Shown: positions 44,301-52,700, numbered from the stretch's first letter. The stretch is 54,027 bases of DNA from CALLVY01 sp937899855 (GCA_039820405.1 JBCBQC010000040.1:1-54027), one strand, 5' to 3'. The notes: generated by a model from the letters alone, not told the origin. Made by a program: numbers and translations.

Positions 44301-47300
44301 CGACGCGACGGCGGGTAAGCTGGCGCCCGGTACGCCACTGCTCTTCCGCCAGAACCAGACCCGCTACGAGGTAGGCGATCGGGCAGAATTGTTGCTGGGG
44401 ACCTCCTTTGCGGGGCAGCAAGTGCTCCTGGAACTCGAACACCAAGGGAAGTCCCTGCGTCGCCTCTGGCTAAGCCCGGCCCAATTTGCCCGCGAACGGG
44501 AACAGATCGTGGAGCAGTACCGGGGCAATGTACACTACAGCATCCGCCTCCTGCGGCACAACCGGGTATACCAAGAAAAGGGCAGTCTGGTCGTTCCCTG
44601 GAGCAATAAGGACCTCCAATTGGAATACGTTAGTTTTCGGGATAAGCTGTATCCGGGCGCACCGGAGAAATGGCAGATCAAGGTGACGGGGCCGCAAAAG
44701 GATCGAGTTGCCGCCGAGGTGTTGGCTGCCATGTACGATGCCTCGCTCGACGCCTTTGCACCCAACGATTGGCGCTTTTCCCACCATCCCACCTCCTACG
44801 CCCAACTCGACTTTCGACAGCTGGGCTACGGGCTAGCCTCCGCGCGCATTCAGCAGGATGCCTGGAATCGTTACTACCGGTCCAAAGCCACTCGGGGCTA
44901 CCGGGATTTTAACTGGTTTGGGTTTTATTACAATAGCTTTCGGAACATCAGGATGGGGATGGCGGGAGCGGCTCCCAGCGCCGCCCCCCGGTCGGCCAAG
45001 CGAGAAAGCGGGAATGTGGATACCATGGCAACCTTTGATCCGGAGTCCGGTGAAATGGCTTTTAATGCGGATGGCGACCTCGCGGCGGAAAGCCTTCCCA
45101 GCTCCGAACCGGAACCGACGGACGGTACTCCCGGTAAGGACGGCGAAACCGATTTTTCCGAAGTTCCGGTACGGACCAATCTCAATGAAACGGTTTTCTT
45201 CCTGCCCGAGCTCAAAACGGATGCGGAAGGCAACGTGATTGTTGAATTTACCATGAACGAAGCCCTGACCCGTTGGAAATTCCTCCTCTTCGCCCACACC
45301 CCGGACTTGGAATTCGGCATCGGCCAGCGCGAGGTGGTCACCCAGAAGGAACTCATGGTTCAGCCCAATTCCCCGCGTTTCCTTCGCGAAGGGGACGAAA
45401 TCGTCTGGACCGCCAAGGTGAGCAATTTGAGCGAAAAGGACCTCAATGGTACGGCCCGGCTCCAATTGTTTGATGCCCTGACTATGCAGCCCATCGATTC
45501 CCTACTGGACAATCCCGCTGCGGAGGCGAGCTTCAACGCTCCTTCCGGCCAATCGACGACCTTGCGCTGGCGCTTGCGCGTCCCTGAGGGCCAGGTATCG
45601 GCCATCGTTCACCGAGTAGTGGCGAAGGCGACCAATGCGGCGGGGGATACTTTTTCCGACGGGGAGGAGAGTGCGCTTCCCGTACTCACCAACCGGATGT
45701 TGGTGACCGAATCCTTACCGCTGACCGTGTGGGGACAGCAGGAACGAACCTACGTATTCGATCGCTTGCGCGAGGCGGCCCAATCCCCCAGTCTGCGGCA
45801 CCACCGGCTGACCCTGGAATTTAGCTCCAACCCCGCCTGGTACGCCGTCCAGTCCTTGCCCTACTTGATGGAGTATCCCTACGAATGTACCGAACAAATC
45901 TTTAGTCGCTTTTACGCCAACAGTCTGGCCAGCAGCGTCGCCACGGCCCACCCGCGGGTCCGGGATGTATTTCTGGCTTGGAAAGACAGTGAGGCCCTAT
46001 TGAGTAATTTGGCTAAAAATGAAGAATTAAAATCCGCCCTGCTGGAGGAAACCCCCTGGGTTCTGGATGCCCAGAGTGAGGCCCAACAGCGGCAAAACAT
46101 CGCCTTGCTGTTTGACCTCAACCGGATGGCGGAGGAGCAGACCAAAAGTTTGCAGCAGTTGCTCGAACGGCAGGAAGCCGACGGTGGTTTTTCTTGGTTT
46201 CCCGGGGGGCGGTCCAATTGGTACATCACTCAGTACTTGGTGGAGGGCTTGGGACACTTGGATCAGTTGGGGGTAAAGTATCCGCAGGATCAGGACCTGG
46301 CCCAGCAGTTGACCACGGCTGCGCTGCGCTTTATCGATCTGGCCGTCGCCAAGCGTTACCGGGAATTGAAACGGTCGGCTGAGCGGGAGCAGTTAAAATT
46401 GGAGGAAGATCACTTGGGCAACTTGGAAATTCACTACCTCTACGCACGTTCGTTTTTTCCCGGCGTTCCCCTCCACGGCGAGGCCGAACCAGCGCGGGAT
46501 TATTTCCTGGAACAGGCGCGACAGTACTGGCTCAAAAAAGGTACTCAACAACAGGGCCTCCTCAGTTTGGCCCTGCATCGCCACGCCGATAAGGAAACCC
46601 CCAGTAAAATCCTGCGGTCCCTCAGCGAACGGGCGATCCGCCACGACGATTTGGGGATGTATTGGAAAATGCCCGCCGGCTATTACTGGCACGAGCACCC
46701 GATCGAAACCCAGGCGCTGCTGATTGAAGCTTATCAGGAGATCACCAAGGATAAAAATACGGTCGACCAACTGCGGGCGTGGCTACTCAAGAACAAGCAG
46801 ACCAACCGTTGGAAGACCACCAAAGCCACGGCGGCTGCCGTTTACGCCTTGCTCATTGACGATCAACGGCAACGGGTCAACTCCTGGTTGTTGGACGAAG
46901 AAGCCCTACAGGTCAGCGTGGGAGGGGAGAGGATGGAGCCTGGAGCTGAGGAGGTGCAAGCGGGTACGGGCTATTTCAAGACGAGCTGGAGAGCGCAGGA
47001 GATCCGTCCCGAACTGGCTGAGGTCCAACTCAAAAACGACAATGATGTACTGGCTTGGGGAGCCTTGTACTGGCAGTACTTTGAAGACCTAGATAAGATC
47101 ACCAGTTTTGAAGAGACTCCGCTACAATTGCGGAAGCAGCTCTTTGTACAACGGGCTTCGGATCGCGGGCCCGTATTGGAAGCACTGTCAGCGGAGCAGG
47201 TCCTAGAGCCGGGAGACAAGCTGATTGTACGGATTGAACTCCGGGTAGACCGGCCGATGGAATACATCCATTTAAAAGACCTGCGGGGCAGTGGGTTTGA

Positions 47301-47538
47301 ACCCATCAACGTATTGAGTCAGTACAAATGGCAGGATGGCCTCGGCTATTACGAAAGTACCCGCGATTTGTCGACCAATTTCTTTATGGACTATTTGCCC
47401 CGCGGCACTTACGTATTTGAATATCCCTTGCGAGCCACCCACGCTGGCGAGTTTTCCAATGGCATCAGCACGATCCAGTGTATGTACGCCCCGGAGTTTT
47501 CCAGTCATTCCGAGGGTACTCGGGTACGGATCAAGTAG
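41392..47538 (+). CDS. Giant alpha-2-macroglobulin family protein with CTEQ thioester motif
   Basis: 2048 residues from ATG 41392 with a signal peptide (KKITVFSSVLLCLFLCSFCTAQ). The N-terminal part (about 30-400) is mainly helical. The macroglobulin MG domains follow, with the family landmark FFLDRQIYRPGQTIYFKAL (about 605-625) and FRVEEYKRPKFEV (about 695). A Gly/Ser/Pro-rich bait-like stretch with GAAPSAAPRSAKRESGN is at about 1190-1260. Then come the A2M domain (LNETVFFLPELKTDAEGNVIVEFTMNEALTRWKF), the thioester motif YPYECTEQ (Cys1499, Gln1502) and an alpha-toroid (QEADGGFSWFPGGRSNWYITQY). Bacterial macroglobulins trap attacking proteases in the periplasm by means of the Cys-Gln thioester. 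No penicillin-binding protein 1C gene, the common partner, is adjacent. It has no clear promoter in the 170-bp gap upstream. Confidence 0.93.
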   Translation: MKKITVFSSVLLCLFLCSFCTAQKNKDTKNSMINYDNGDYEAAWKTIDSLENEGLPQSALVELEQLYERVKDKDDPTTIWRCLIYRSKYTTQLEEDGFVKSIQNLEAELAKASFPLQPLLQSTLASLYRDYLNNNFWQIRERSERGEFDPTFDILSWSPGQLIDRSRTLYLASLSDDRIRTVGIKSLDPITSVPRETDNLRPTLYDLLAFRAIDHLSSGQSFLTEPVYKFNLLQAEALAPAADFIAYEFNTRDSSSQRYQTVLLFQDLLRHHLKDDQPEAFIDANLKRLTFAYQQSTRSDKRVLYLKSLEDLARQYEKRFAFAEICAAVATVYVELAQNYQAGPEAEGRDAYLRAYDYCRRGIERFPKSFGADQCRAIESQILQKSLRMQSEEVNLPERDFPVLLSYRNVQQVWLRIVPLSDSDWDKYQDRSYGEQLPFLRKLPAQKTWSIDLPNPQDYHQHSVEVKVDGLPVGRYAILVADNEAFTEKEHAVGYLFTQITQLTLMQRPGGRGNYEFVVADRSTGAPVAGATIQTYLQGNRNGGRRWIWSKGPLGQTDADGYLSMSITERKGFTVEVKKDADRYVPEQRLRTYFESERSPQRFTQFFLDRQIYRPGQTIYFKALVMEKDAQGKPRILRNERVTIQFFDANYQVVETVELRTNRFGSVQGSFTAPRIGLLGQMRLNSTPNGSISFRVEEYKRPKFEVVIDQPERAYRLGERVVVKGNAKAYAGNNIDGAQVQYRVVRRVSYPYFPWWRWSSWRPQRPEMEILNGVTTTGADGSFEVAFVAEADPTSNPKYRAQFDFQILADVTDPAGETRSGSTKVSVGYLALKIDLPLAKEIDLNELDSLSLSTTNLSGVFEAAEGRIIIEKLGAPAREWVDKRWPTPDQQLYSQEEYYQFFPHLAQGDENRPENFPVERAIEQNVFNTANSKRIPLDRGRYEVGWYKLTLRTQDRYGAKLEQEKYFQIYDATAGKLAPGTPLLFRQNQTRYEVGDRAELLLGTSFAGQQVLLELEHQGKSLRRLWLSPAQFAREREQIVEQYRGNVHYSIRLLRHNRVYQEKGSLVVPWSNKDLQLEYVSFRDKLYPGAPEKWQIKVTGPQKDRVAAEVLAAMYDASLDAFAPNDWRFSHHPTSYAQLDFRQLGYGLASARIQQDAWNRYYRSKATRGYRDFNWFGFYYNSFRNIRMGMAGAAPSAAPRSAKRESGNVDTMATFDPESGEMAFNADGDLAAESLPSSEPEPTDGTPGKDGETDFSEVPVRTNLNETVFFLPELKTDAEGNVIVEFTMNEALTRWKFLLFAHTPDLEFGIGQREVVTQKELMVQPNSPRFLREGDEIVWTAKVSNLSEKDLNGTARLQLFDALTMQPIDSLLDNPAAEASFNAPSGQSTTLRWRLRVPEGQVSAIVHRVVAKATNAAGDTFSDGEESALPVLTNRMLVTESLPLTVWGQQERTYVFDRLREAAQSPSLRHHRLTLEFSSNPAWYAVQSLPYLMEYPYECTEQIFSRFYANSLASSVATAHPRVRDVFLAWKDSEALLSNLAKNEELKSALLEETPWVLDAQSEAQQRQNIALLFDLNRMAEEQTKSLQQLLERQEADGGFSWFPGGRSNWYITQYLVEGLGHLDQLGVKYPQDQDLAQQLTTAALRFIDLAVAKRYRELKRSAEREQLKLEEDHLGNLEIHYLYARSFFPGVPLHGEAEPARDYFLEQARQYWLKKGTQQQGLLSLALHRHADKETPSKILRSLSERAIRHDDLGMYWKMPAGYYWHEHPIETQALLIEAYQEITKDKNTVDQLRAWLLKNKQTNRWKTTKATAAAVYALLIDDQRQRVNSWLLDEEALQVSVGGERMEPGAEEVQAGTGYFKTSWRAQEIRPELAEVQLKNDNDVLAWGALYWQYFEDLDKITSFEETPLQLRKQLFVQRASDRGPVLEALSAEQVLEPGDKLIVRIELRVDRPMEYIHLKDLRGSGFEPINVLSQYKWQDGLGYYESTRDLSTNFFMDYLPRGTYVFEYPLRATHAGEFSNGISTIQCMYAPEFSSHSEGTRVRIK

Positions 47539-47720
47539 GGGAGCGGCAGCAAAAATATTTTTCAGACCCCTCAGGTCGTGATTTCCTCCCAACTGGTCGA
47601 GAAATCCGCTGGGCTAGGGGAGAAAAGTGTAAATTAGGTCCGTATTTAATCGTAAAAATTACCGTTTTGAAAAAGCGCGATATTGCCAAAGCAGTTTTCA
47701 AGCAAATTAAAAAGAGAACC

Positions 47721-48422
47721 ATGAGTAATCCGAACAAGGAACGGCTCACCGCCGCCGATATGGTCATCCGCAATCACGTGATCTGGTCGATGGGCGCGGG
47801 TTTGATCCCCGTATTAATCGCCGATATCTTTGCCGTCAGCGCCCTACAGTTGGACATGATCCGCCAACTGTGTCGCGTCTACGAGGTGGACTTTCAGGAA
47901 ACCCAGGGCAAAGCCATCGTGACGTCCCTGACCAGTTCGACGCTGGCCCGAATTGGGGCGGGGAGTCTCATCAAAATGATTCCCGGCTTGGGCTCCGTTT
48001 TGGGAGGGGTCACCGTCTCCGTTTTTGCGGGTGCCTCTACCTACGCTTTGGGTGAGGTGTTTAAAAAACACTTTGAATCGGGGGGCACGATCCTCGATTT
48101 TGATCCCGACCGTTTGCGCAAGTACTACAAGGAGAAATTTGAAAAGGGTAAAAAGGTAGCTCAAGACTGGCAAAACCAATCGACCGATGATGCGGGAGGT
48201 GGCTTTTCCGAAACGACCGTCGCCACCGACGATCAAGCGGCCAATCCCGAGCCCGCAGCTACTCCGCGTGAAGAACCAGCCGCACCGGTGAATCCCAACC
48301 CCGTGGAGGAGACCAAAGACGTCATCGCCCGTCTGAAAGAACTCGGCGAGTTAAAGGCCAATGGGGTGATCACCGAAGAAGAATTTGAACAAATGAAGAA
48401 AAAACTCATCGACGAATTTTGA
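47721..48422 (+). CDS. DUF697 membrane protein with C-terminal SHOCT-like domain
   Basis: 233 residues from ATG 47721 (MSNPNKERLTAAD); the frame is open further up but that part is not protein-like. Residues 10-130 match DUF697, the membrane domain found alone or fused to GTPases (YcjF-like). It has hydrophobic segments HVIWSMGAGLIPVLIADIFAV and ARIGAGSLIKMIPGLGSVLGG, plus the conserved LCRVYEVDF between them. A linker rich in Ala, Pro and Glu (about 155-200) leads to DVIARLKELGELKANGVITEEEFEQMKKKLIDEF, a textbook SHOCT oligomerisation module. Function is unknown; an envelope-stress or membrane-remodelling role is only a guess. The 182-bp gap after the macroglobulin gene holds no recognisable gene. 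Confidence 0.85.
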   Translation: MSNPNKERLTAADMVIRNHVIWSMGAGLIPVLIADIFAVSALQLDMIRQLCRVYEVDFQETQGKAIVTSLTSSTLARIGAGSLIKMIPGLGSVLGGVTVSVFAGASTYALGEVFKKHFESGGTILDFDPDRLRKYYKEKFEKGKKVAQDWQNQSTDDAGGGFSETTVATDDQAANPEPAATPREEPAAPVNPNPVEETKDVIARLKELGELKANGVITEEEFEQMKKKLIDEF

Positions 48423-48460
48423 TCCCCAACTCACTTTAAACAAGAGCAAGCATTTTAGGT

Positions 48461-48494
48461 AGCCCAGTGGATTTCCACTGGGCTTTTGGTTTTT
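48461..48494 (+). terminator. Terminator between the DUF697 gene and tsaD
   Basis: agcccagtgga (48461-48471) pairs with tccactgggct (48474-48484), an 11-bp perfect inverted repeat with a very tight loop (outer pairs form the real stem), followed by tttggttttt. It lies between convergent genes, and the T-run sits on the plus-strand side. Confidence 0.8.
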
Positions 48495-49509
48495 AAGCCC
48501 CTTCGCTGCCAATTTTCCAGCGCGGGACGGCACTAACTTCCTGGCTCACAAACTCTTGGGCCAGGTATTTGAAGTGGGCCGTGACCCCAATCATCCCCGC
48601 ATTGTCGGTACAAAACTGAAAGGCGGGGATGAAGGTTCGCCAGGCTCTTTCCTTCCCCAGTTGTTGCAAGCCCGCCCGCAGTGCGGAATTGGCGGAGACC
48701 CCGCCGGCGATGGCCACCTCGGTAATGCCCGTCCGTTCGACGGCCAGTACGAGTTTGTTGAGTAGGATGGAGACGATTCGGTCTTGGACGGAGGCGCAGA
48801 TGTCCGTGAGGTTTTCTTCGATGAATTGAGGATTTTCCTTCCGTTTTTTCTTGAGAAAATAGAGGATGGAGGTTTTGAGGCCACTGAAGCTAAAATCCAG
48901 GTCGGGGATATTGGGCTCGGGAAAGGAAAAACGCGCTGTTCCCTCCCGGGCCAACCGGTCGATGATGGGGCCCGCCGGGTAATCCAGCCCGAGAATCTTA
49001 CCCGTCTTGTCGAAGGCCTCGCCGGCGGCATCGTCGCGGGTGTGGCCGATGATTTCCATTTCGAGGGGCGCGGTGACCCGAACGATTTGGGTATGCCCGC
49101 CCGACACGGTGAGGCACAAGAAGGGGAAAGTGGGGTGGGGGGGCTCGGCGAAGTGAGCCAGTACGTGGGCCTGCATGTGGTTGACCTCGATCATGGGAAT
49201 GTCGAGACTGAGGGCTAGGGATTTGGCAAAGGACACGCCGACGATCAGTGAGCCCATCAGGCCGGGCCCGCGGGTGAAGGCGATGGCGGAGAGGTCGCTT
49301 TTGTCGACGCCCGCTTTTTGCAGGGCCAGGTCTACGACCGGGACGATGTTGACCTGGTGGGCCCGCGAGGCAACTTCCGGTACGACGCCACCGTAGGCCC
49401 GGTGGGCATCCTGATTGGCGACGCAGTTGCTGAGGACCACACCGTCGCGCAAAACCGCAGCGGAGGTATCGTCACAGGAGGATTCGATGGCCAGGAGGAG
49501 AGTACTCAT
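48493..49509 (-). CDS. tsaD: tRNA N6-adenosine threonylcarbamoyltransferase TsaD
   Basis: 338 residues on the minus strand from ATG at 49509. It has the ASKHA-fold opening LLLAIESSCDDTSAAVL, then AYGGVVPEVASRAHQ, FTRGPGLMGSLIVG, the metal-binding HMQAH (His111, His115), LTVSGGHTQIV, the DDAAGEAFDKTGKILGL stretch and the late AIAGGVSANSALR and CTDNAGMIG. The length is the normal one for the family (about 335-345). TsaD, with TsaB and TsaE, transfers the threonylcarbamoyl group to A37 of ANN-decoding tRNAs in the cytoplasm and is essential in most bacteria. It is convergent with the DUF697 gene, with a terminator between them, and has a long 5' gap containing repeat copy C. Confidence 0.97.
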   Translation of the reverse strand: MSTLLLAIESSCDDTSAAVLRDGVVLSNCVANQDAHRAYGGVVPEVASRAHQVNIVPVVDLALQKAGVDKSDLSAIAFTRGPGLMGSLIVGVSFAKSLALSLDIPMIEVNHMQAHVLAHFAEPPHPTFPFLCLTVSGGHTQIVRVTAPLEMEIIGHTRDDAAGEAFDKTGKILGLDYPAGPIIDRLAREGTARFSFPEPNIPDLDFSFSGLKTSILYFLKKKRKENPQFIEENLTDICASVQDRIVSILLNKLVLAVERTGITEVAIAGGVSANSALRAGLQQLGKERAWRTFIPAFQFCTDNAGMIGVTAHFKYLAQEFVSQEVSAVPRWKIGSEGA

Positions 49510-49629
49510 ATCGGAATGGGGTTGGTGGAGTGAAATGTTAAAATTAGATGGTAAATAAAAATATGTGAATTTGCAGTTGTTTGGTTATCAATTATTTATT
49601 GATTCACTTTAATTTTTTAGAGATGTATT

Positions 49630-49822
49630 TTTATGGAATTATTGGACCCCAAGCGTCTATGTAAGGTCTTTTTCTGATTCTAGACTATGAAAAAGACCAA
49701 GATTTTTTCAAGACTAGGATCAGGACCTAGGTTTGGGTGACGAAGTTGTGCCACGGTGCGATTTGGTTGAGGGGAGCGATGAACGGTCGCTCCTTGAGGG
49801 TGGGTCCCACCCAAGCCCCAAA
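49630..49822 (+). repeat. Dispersed ~200-bp intergenic repeat, copy C
   Basis: Has tttatggaatt (49630-49640), a 10-nt spacer and aagcgtctatgta (49651-49663). It ends with the palindrome cttgagggtgggtcccacccaag (49793-49815) and ccccaaa. It lies in the 575-bp gap between the divergently transcribed tsaD and the bactofilin gene (49510-50084). The rest of the gap is an AT-rich 5' part, a C-rich stretch of no evident function (49823-49980) and the bactofilin promoter. Confidence 0.8.
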
Positions 49823-50043
49823 ATACGCATTGTCGCCACATCCAGTCCCAGTCCTCAATTATCCACTCTACTCCTCCATGGCTAACGCTACTTCTCCATT
49901 CCCGCCCAGTTTTTCCCTGGGCCTGGTGTTCCAAACGAACCCAATCCCCACCATTTGCACTCCCAGTCACCGTTCTTTTTATCCTTACTCTTACTTATAA
50001 ATAAAATCTTGATAATACGACGTAATCTTATGTATTAAAATAC

Positions 50044-50051
50044 TATATTTG
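50044..50051 (+). promoter_or_regulatory. Bacteroidota -7 promoter box (TATATTTG) of the bactofilin gene
   Basis: A perfect TAnnTTTG, 33 bp before ATG 50085, in AT-rich DNA. No matching TTTG at -33 is visible. The TTG inside the box can be misread as a start codon at 50049. Confidence 0.5.
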
Positions 50052-50084
50052 TTGCCATTCATTCATTTATCACAAACTACGTTA

Positions 50085-50498
50085 ATGTTCGGGACCAAAA
50101 CCAAGACCAAAGCCACCACTAGCGCCTCTTCTTCTTCCAACCGCTCGGTTGGACCCCACGCCAACGCTGGCAGTACCTGTATCATCGCCAAAGGTACCGT
50201 AATTGAGGGTAAATTTAAAAGTGTGGAGGACTTAAGGGTCGATGGCACGATCATCGGTGATGTGAGCTGTCAAAAACGCTTCGTGATGGGCCCGACCGGG
50301 AAGATCGTCGGTACGGTCGATTGTGCCGAATCCAATATCGAGGGTAAGATCGAAGGCGAGATTCGGGTGTCGGGCCGGCTCCACCTCCACGAAACGGGTA
50401 TCATCCAGGGTAAAATCGTCGCCAAGAAGCTCGTCGTCGACGAAGGTGCCACTTACAATGGCGAATGCCTGATCGGAGAACAACACTTCAAAAAATAG
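50085..50498 (+). CDS. Bactofilin (polymer-forming cytoskeletal protein)
   Basis: 137 residues from ATG 50085 (MFGTKTKTKATT). A short Ser/Thr/Lys-rich disordered head is followed by the right-handed beta-helix of bactofilins (DUF583): CIIAKGTVIEGKFKSVEDLRVDGTIIGDV, then repeating six-residue strands GKIVGTVDCAESNIEGKIEGEIRVSGRLHLHETGIIQGKIVAKKLVVDEGA. The end TYNGECLIGEQHFKK is also typical. Bactofilins polymerise without nucleotide at the inner membrane and organise cell shape, stalks or gliding machinery. The size and layout are normal. It is preceded by a good -7 box and followed by a 206-bp gap without recognisable features. Confidence 0.93.
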   Translation: MFGTKTKTKATTSASSSSNRSVGPHANAGSTCIIAKGTVIEGKFKSVEDLRVDGTIIGDVSCQKRFVMGPTGKIVGTVDCAESNIEGKIEGEIRVSGRLHLHETGIIQGKIVAKKLVVDEGATYNGECLIGEQHFKK

Positions 50499-50704
50499 TC
50501 TCTAAATAGTTACCTTCCCACCCAACCAAAAGGCTTTTTTCCGCATCTAAGTACGCAACAGACCGTCTGCAAAATAATGCCATTGGGGTCCATCGTACGA
50601 CCCTTCCGTTTTTTAGGACGCTGTCCGCAAGAAATGGGCTTTTCGTTATTATTTTGGAGAAAAAGTATTATTATTGCGTTGAACCAAACGAAATTCTTAC
50701 CCTC

Positions 50705-51307
50705 ATGAGAACAGGTATTAACCTTGCATTAATCGTATTGATCGGATTGCTGGTTTGGGTGCTCATCAGCAGCATTCGGGAGCCCATTGAGTTTAAGGCA
50801 GAGAAAGAACGCCGTAAAACCGCCGTTGTAGATCGGCTGGTCCAAATTCGGGGCCTGCAGGAAATCTATCGTGAGGTAACGGGAAAATTTGCCTCCGATT
50901 TCGATAGCCTCAAGTACATCATGGAGACTGGAAAAGTCATGAAAATATCTGTTTTTGGGGATCCCGATGCCAAAGATGCTGCCGACCAAATCCGCTACGA
51001 CACGACCTACGAGGATGCCATGATCTCGGTAAAGCAACTGGAGCAAAATCTCGACATGTCCATCGGCTTCGACTCGCTCTCCTACGTCCCCTTTAGTCAG
51101 GGCTCCCAGTTTAGCATCTGGGCCGATACCCTGACCTACCAAAGCACCCTGGTCAACGTCGTGGAAGTCGGTACCACCTGGAAGGATTTTATGGGTCCCT
51201 TCGCCAGTGATCGTTACCGGAAATACGACGACAACTACGATCCAGCGGCACCACTAAAATTCGGGGACCGGGCCGCGCCAAACACCTCCGGAAATTGGGA
51301 ACGATAA
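50705..51307 (+). CDS. Membrane-anchored protein of unknown function
   Basis: 200 residues from ATG 50705 (MRTGINLALIVLIGLLVWVLISSI). The frame is open from a TTG at 50654, but the later ATG gives a clean N-terminal anchor. One transmembrane helix (residues 4-24) is followed by a soluble domain with an EKERRKTAVVDRLVQIRGLQEIYREVTGKFASDFDSL helix pattern. That pattern resembles pilin-like or type II secretion pseudopilin-related proteins, in which a hydrophobic helix continues into a curved amphipathic one. No prepilin peptidase site is seen. It overlaps the DUF3822 gene by 13 bp and heads the DUF3822-rsmD operon. I do not know its function. Confidence 0.75.
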   Translation: MRTGINLALIVLIGLLVWVLISSIREPIEFKAEKERRKTAVVDRLVQIRGLQEIYREVTGKFASDFDSLKYIMETGKVMKISVFGDPDAKDAADQIRYDTTYEDAMISVKQLEQNLDMSIGFDSLSYVPFSQGSQFSIWADTLTYQSTLVNVVEVGTTWKDFMGPFASDRYRKYDDNYDPAAPLKFGDRAAPNTSGNWER

Positions 51308-52155
51308 ATTACGAATTTCAGACCCCTTCCAATTTAAATAAAAGCACCGCTTCCGACGACCTGTCCATCCTAATCGGGATGGACAGGTTTTCGTTTTTGG
51401 TCGCCGACGCCCAACAACAAGTCCTGGCGATCAAAAGCTACGCCTACCGCAAACCCATCAACGCCGCCTACTCCCTGGCCTTGGGCATCAAAGACCTCTG
51501 TCGGAGCGACGAGCTATTGACCGCCCCCTATCGCAGTGTCCGCATTGCCCTGCTCAACGATAAGAATACGCTGATCCCCGAAGCCCTCTACGAAAAGGAT
51601 GCCCAACGGACGTACCTGGAGCACGTTCTGGAGTACGCCCCCCAGGATCGGCTACGGGTGGATTCCATACCGGGGCTGGCCCTGCGCAACGTCTACGCCG
51701 TCGACCCGGAGGTCTTCCGGGCCCTGGAAGGCTTTTTTCCTCAGGCCCAGCTCTTTCACGCTCACAGCCCCACCATCCAGGGCTTTCACAAATTGGCCGC
51801 CCTCCAAAGTGAGCACCGGGTATACATCAATGTACACGGTGGCCAGGTGCAAGTGCTGGCCTTCCGCGGCAAAGACCTGCTGCTTAGCAACGCCTTCCCC
51901 TTTGAGTCTTCTACCGATTTTATTTACTACGTGCTCCTGGTGTACCAACAGTTTGAGCTCAAACCCGAGATCGTACCGCTCACCATCGCGGGTTGGGTCG
52001 TGGAGGACTCGGAAATTTACCACCTGCTGTACCGCTATATCCGGCTGCTTCACTTCGTGCAGGCCCCGGATTACTACCGTTTTCCAGAAGCCTTGCATCA
52101 AGAAGGACAACTCGTTCATTTTTTTGACCTCTGTAGCTTGAAGTTATGCGAATAA
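51295..52155 (+). CDS. DUF3822 family protein
   Basis: 286 residues from a TTG start at 51295, overlapping the preceding gene by 13 bp and rsmD by 10 bp. The next ATG (51379) would cut into the conserved LSILIGMDRFSFLVAD strand. The family pattern is a two-lobed, actin-ATPase-like fold: an N-terminal SFLVADAQQQVLAIKSY, then IALLNDKNTLIPEALYE, a middle ALFHAHSPTIQ-type segment and HRVYINVHGGQVQVLAFRGKDLLLSNAF. DUF3822 is restricted largely to Bacteroidota and is often found next to rsmD, as here. It has no signal peptide and probably acts in the cytoplasm. The function is not established. Confidence 0.88.
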   Translation: MGTINYEFQTPSNLNKSTASDDLSILIGMDRFSFLVADAQQQVLAIKSYAYRKPINAAYSLALGIKDLCRSDELLTAPYRSVRIALLNDKNTLIPEALYEKDAQRTYLEHVLEYAPQDRLRVDSIPGLALRNVYAVDPEVFRALEGFFPQAQLFHAHSPTIQGFHKLAALQSEHRVYINVHGGQVQVLAFRGKDLLLSNAFPFESSTDFIYYVLLVYQQFELKPEIVPLTIAGWVVEDSEIYHLLYRYIRLLHFVQAPDYYRFPEALHQEGQLVHFFDLCSLKLCE

Positions 52156-52682
52156 TTGGCGGCAAACACGGGGGGAGACGTTTCCACCCCCCCGCAGACA
52201 AGTGGCCCACCCGACCCACCACCGATTATGCCAAGGAAGGGCTGTTCAACATCCTCCAAAATCGATTGGACTTTGAGCACCTCAAGGTACTCGACCTGTT
52301 CGGCGGAACGGGCAACCACAGTTACGAGTTCATCTCTCGGGGAAGTACCGACGTCACCTACGTCGATAAATTCGGTGGTTGCGTAGCCTTCGTCAAAAAA
52401 ACGGCCCTCCAACTGCAAATTGAGTCGGAATTACGGGTGGTCAAGAGCGATGTGTTTAAGTTTATGAAATATTGTGGCGAACAATTCGATTATATCTTTG
52501 CCGGTCCTCCCTATGGCTTATCCACGATCGACACCATTCCCGATCGAGTGTTTGAGCACCAACTGCTGCGCAAGGCGGGGCTCTTCGTCATGGAACACAA
52601 TCCCAATCACGGCTACGAGGACCACCCCAATTTTTTGGAATCCCGGCATTATGGAAAAACCATCTTTAGCTTTTTTCAATGA
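52146..52682 (+). CDS. rsmD: RsmD-type 16S rRNA (guanine-N2) methyltransferase with altered catalytic motif
   Basis: 178 residues from ATG 52146, overlapping DUF3822 by 10 bp. The N-terminus MRIIGGKHGGRRFHPP..WPTRPTTDYAKEGLFNIL is the RsmD signature, and the SAM-binding loop is VLDLFGGTGNHSYEF. RsmD methylates G966 of 16S rRNA. The catalytic motif IV is normally (D/N)PPY, but here it reads FAGPPYGL, with Gly120 (codon GGT) in place of the Asp. A single A-to-G change from GAT would explain it. The loop also reads DLFGGTGNHS where Bacteroidota usually have DLFSGTGN(I/L)S. Activity may therefore be reduced. Elsewhere the protein is complete (VMEHNPNHGYEDHPNFLESRHYGKTIFSFF). Confidence 0.93.
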   Translation: MRIIGGKHGGRRFHPPADKWPTRPTTDYAKEGLFNILQNRLDFEHLKVLDLFGGTGNHSYEFISRGSTDVTYVDKFGGCVAFVKKTALQLQIESELRVVKSDVFKFMKYCGEQFDYIFAGPPYGLSTIDTIPDRVFEHQLLRKAGLFVMEHNPNHGYEDHPNFLESRHYGKTIFSFFQ

Positions 52683-52686
52683 TTCT

Positions 52687-52694
52687 TATCTTTG
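52687..52694 (+). promoter_or_regulatory. Bacteroidota -7 promoter box (TATCTTTG)
   Basis: A perfect TAnnTTTG lies 6 bp before ATG 52701, just after the rsmD stop. If used, the mRNA would be almost leaderless, or translation would start at the in-frame ATG 52707. No TTTG at -33 is evident. Confidence 0.35.
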
Positions 52695-52700
52695 AAGCCT

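Noticed and set aside
49737..50000. 87-codon frame upstream of the bactofilin gene
   Set aside because: It is Pro/Ser-rich, begins in repeat copy C and is followed directly by promoter-like AT-rich DNA.
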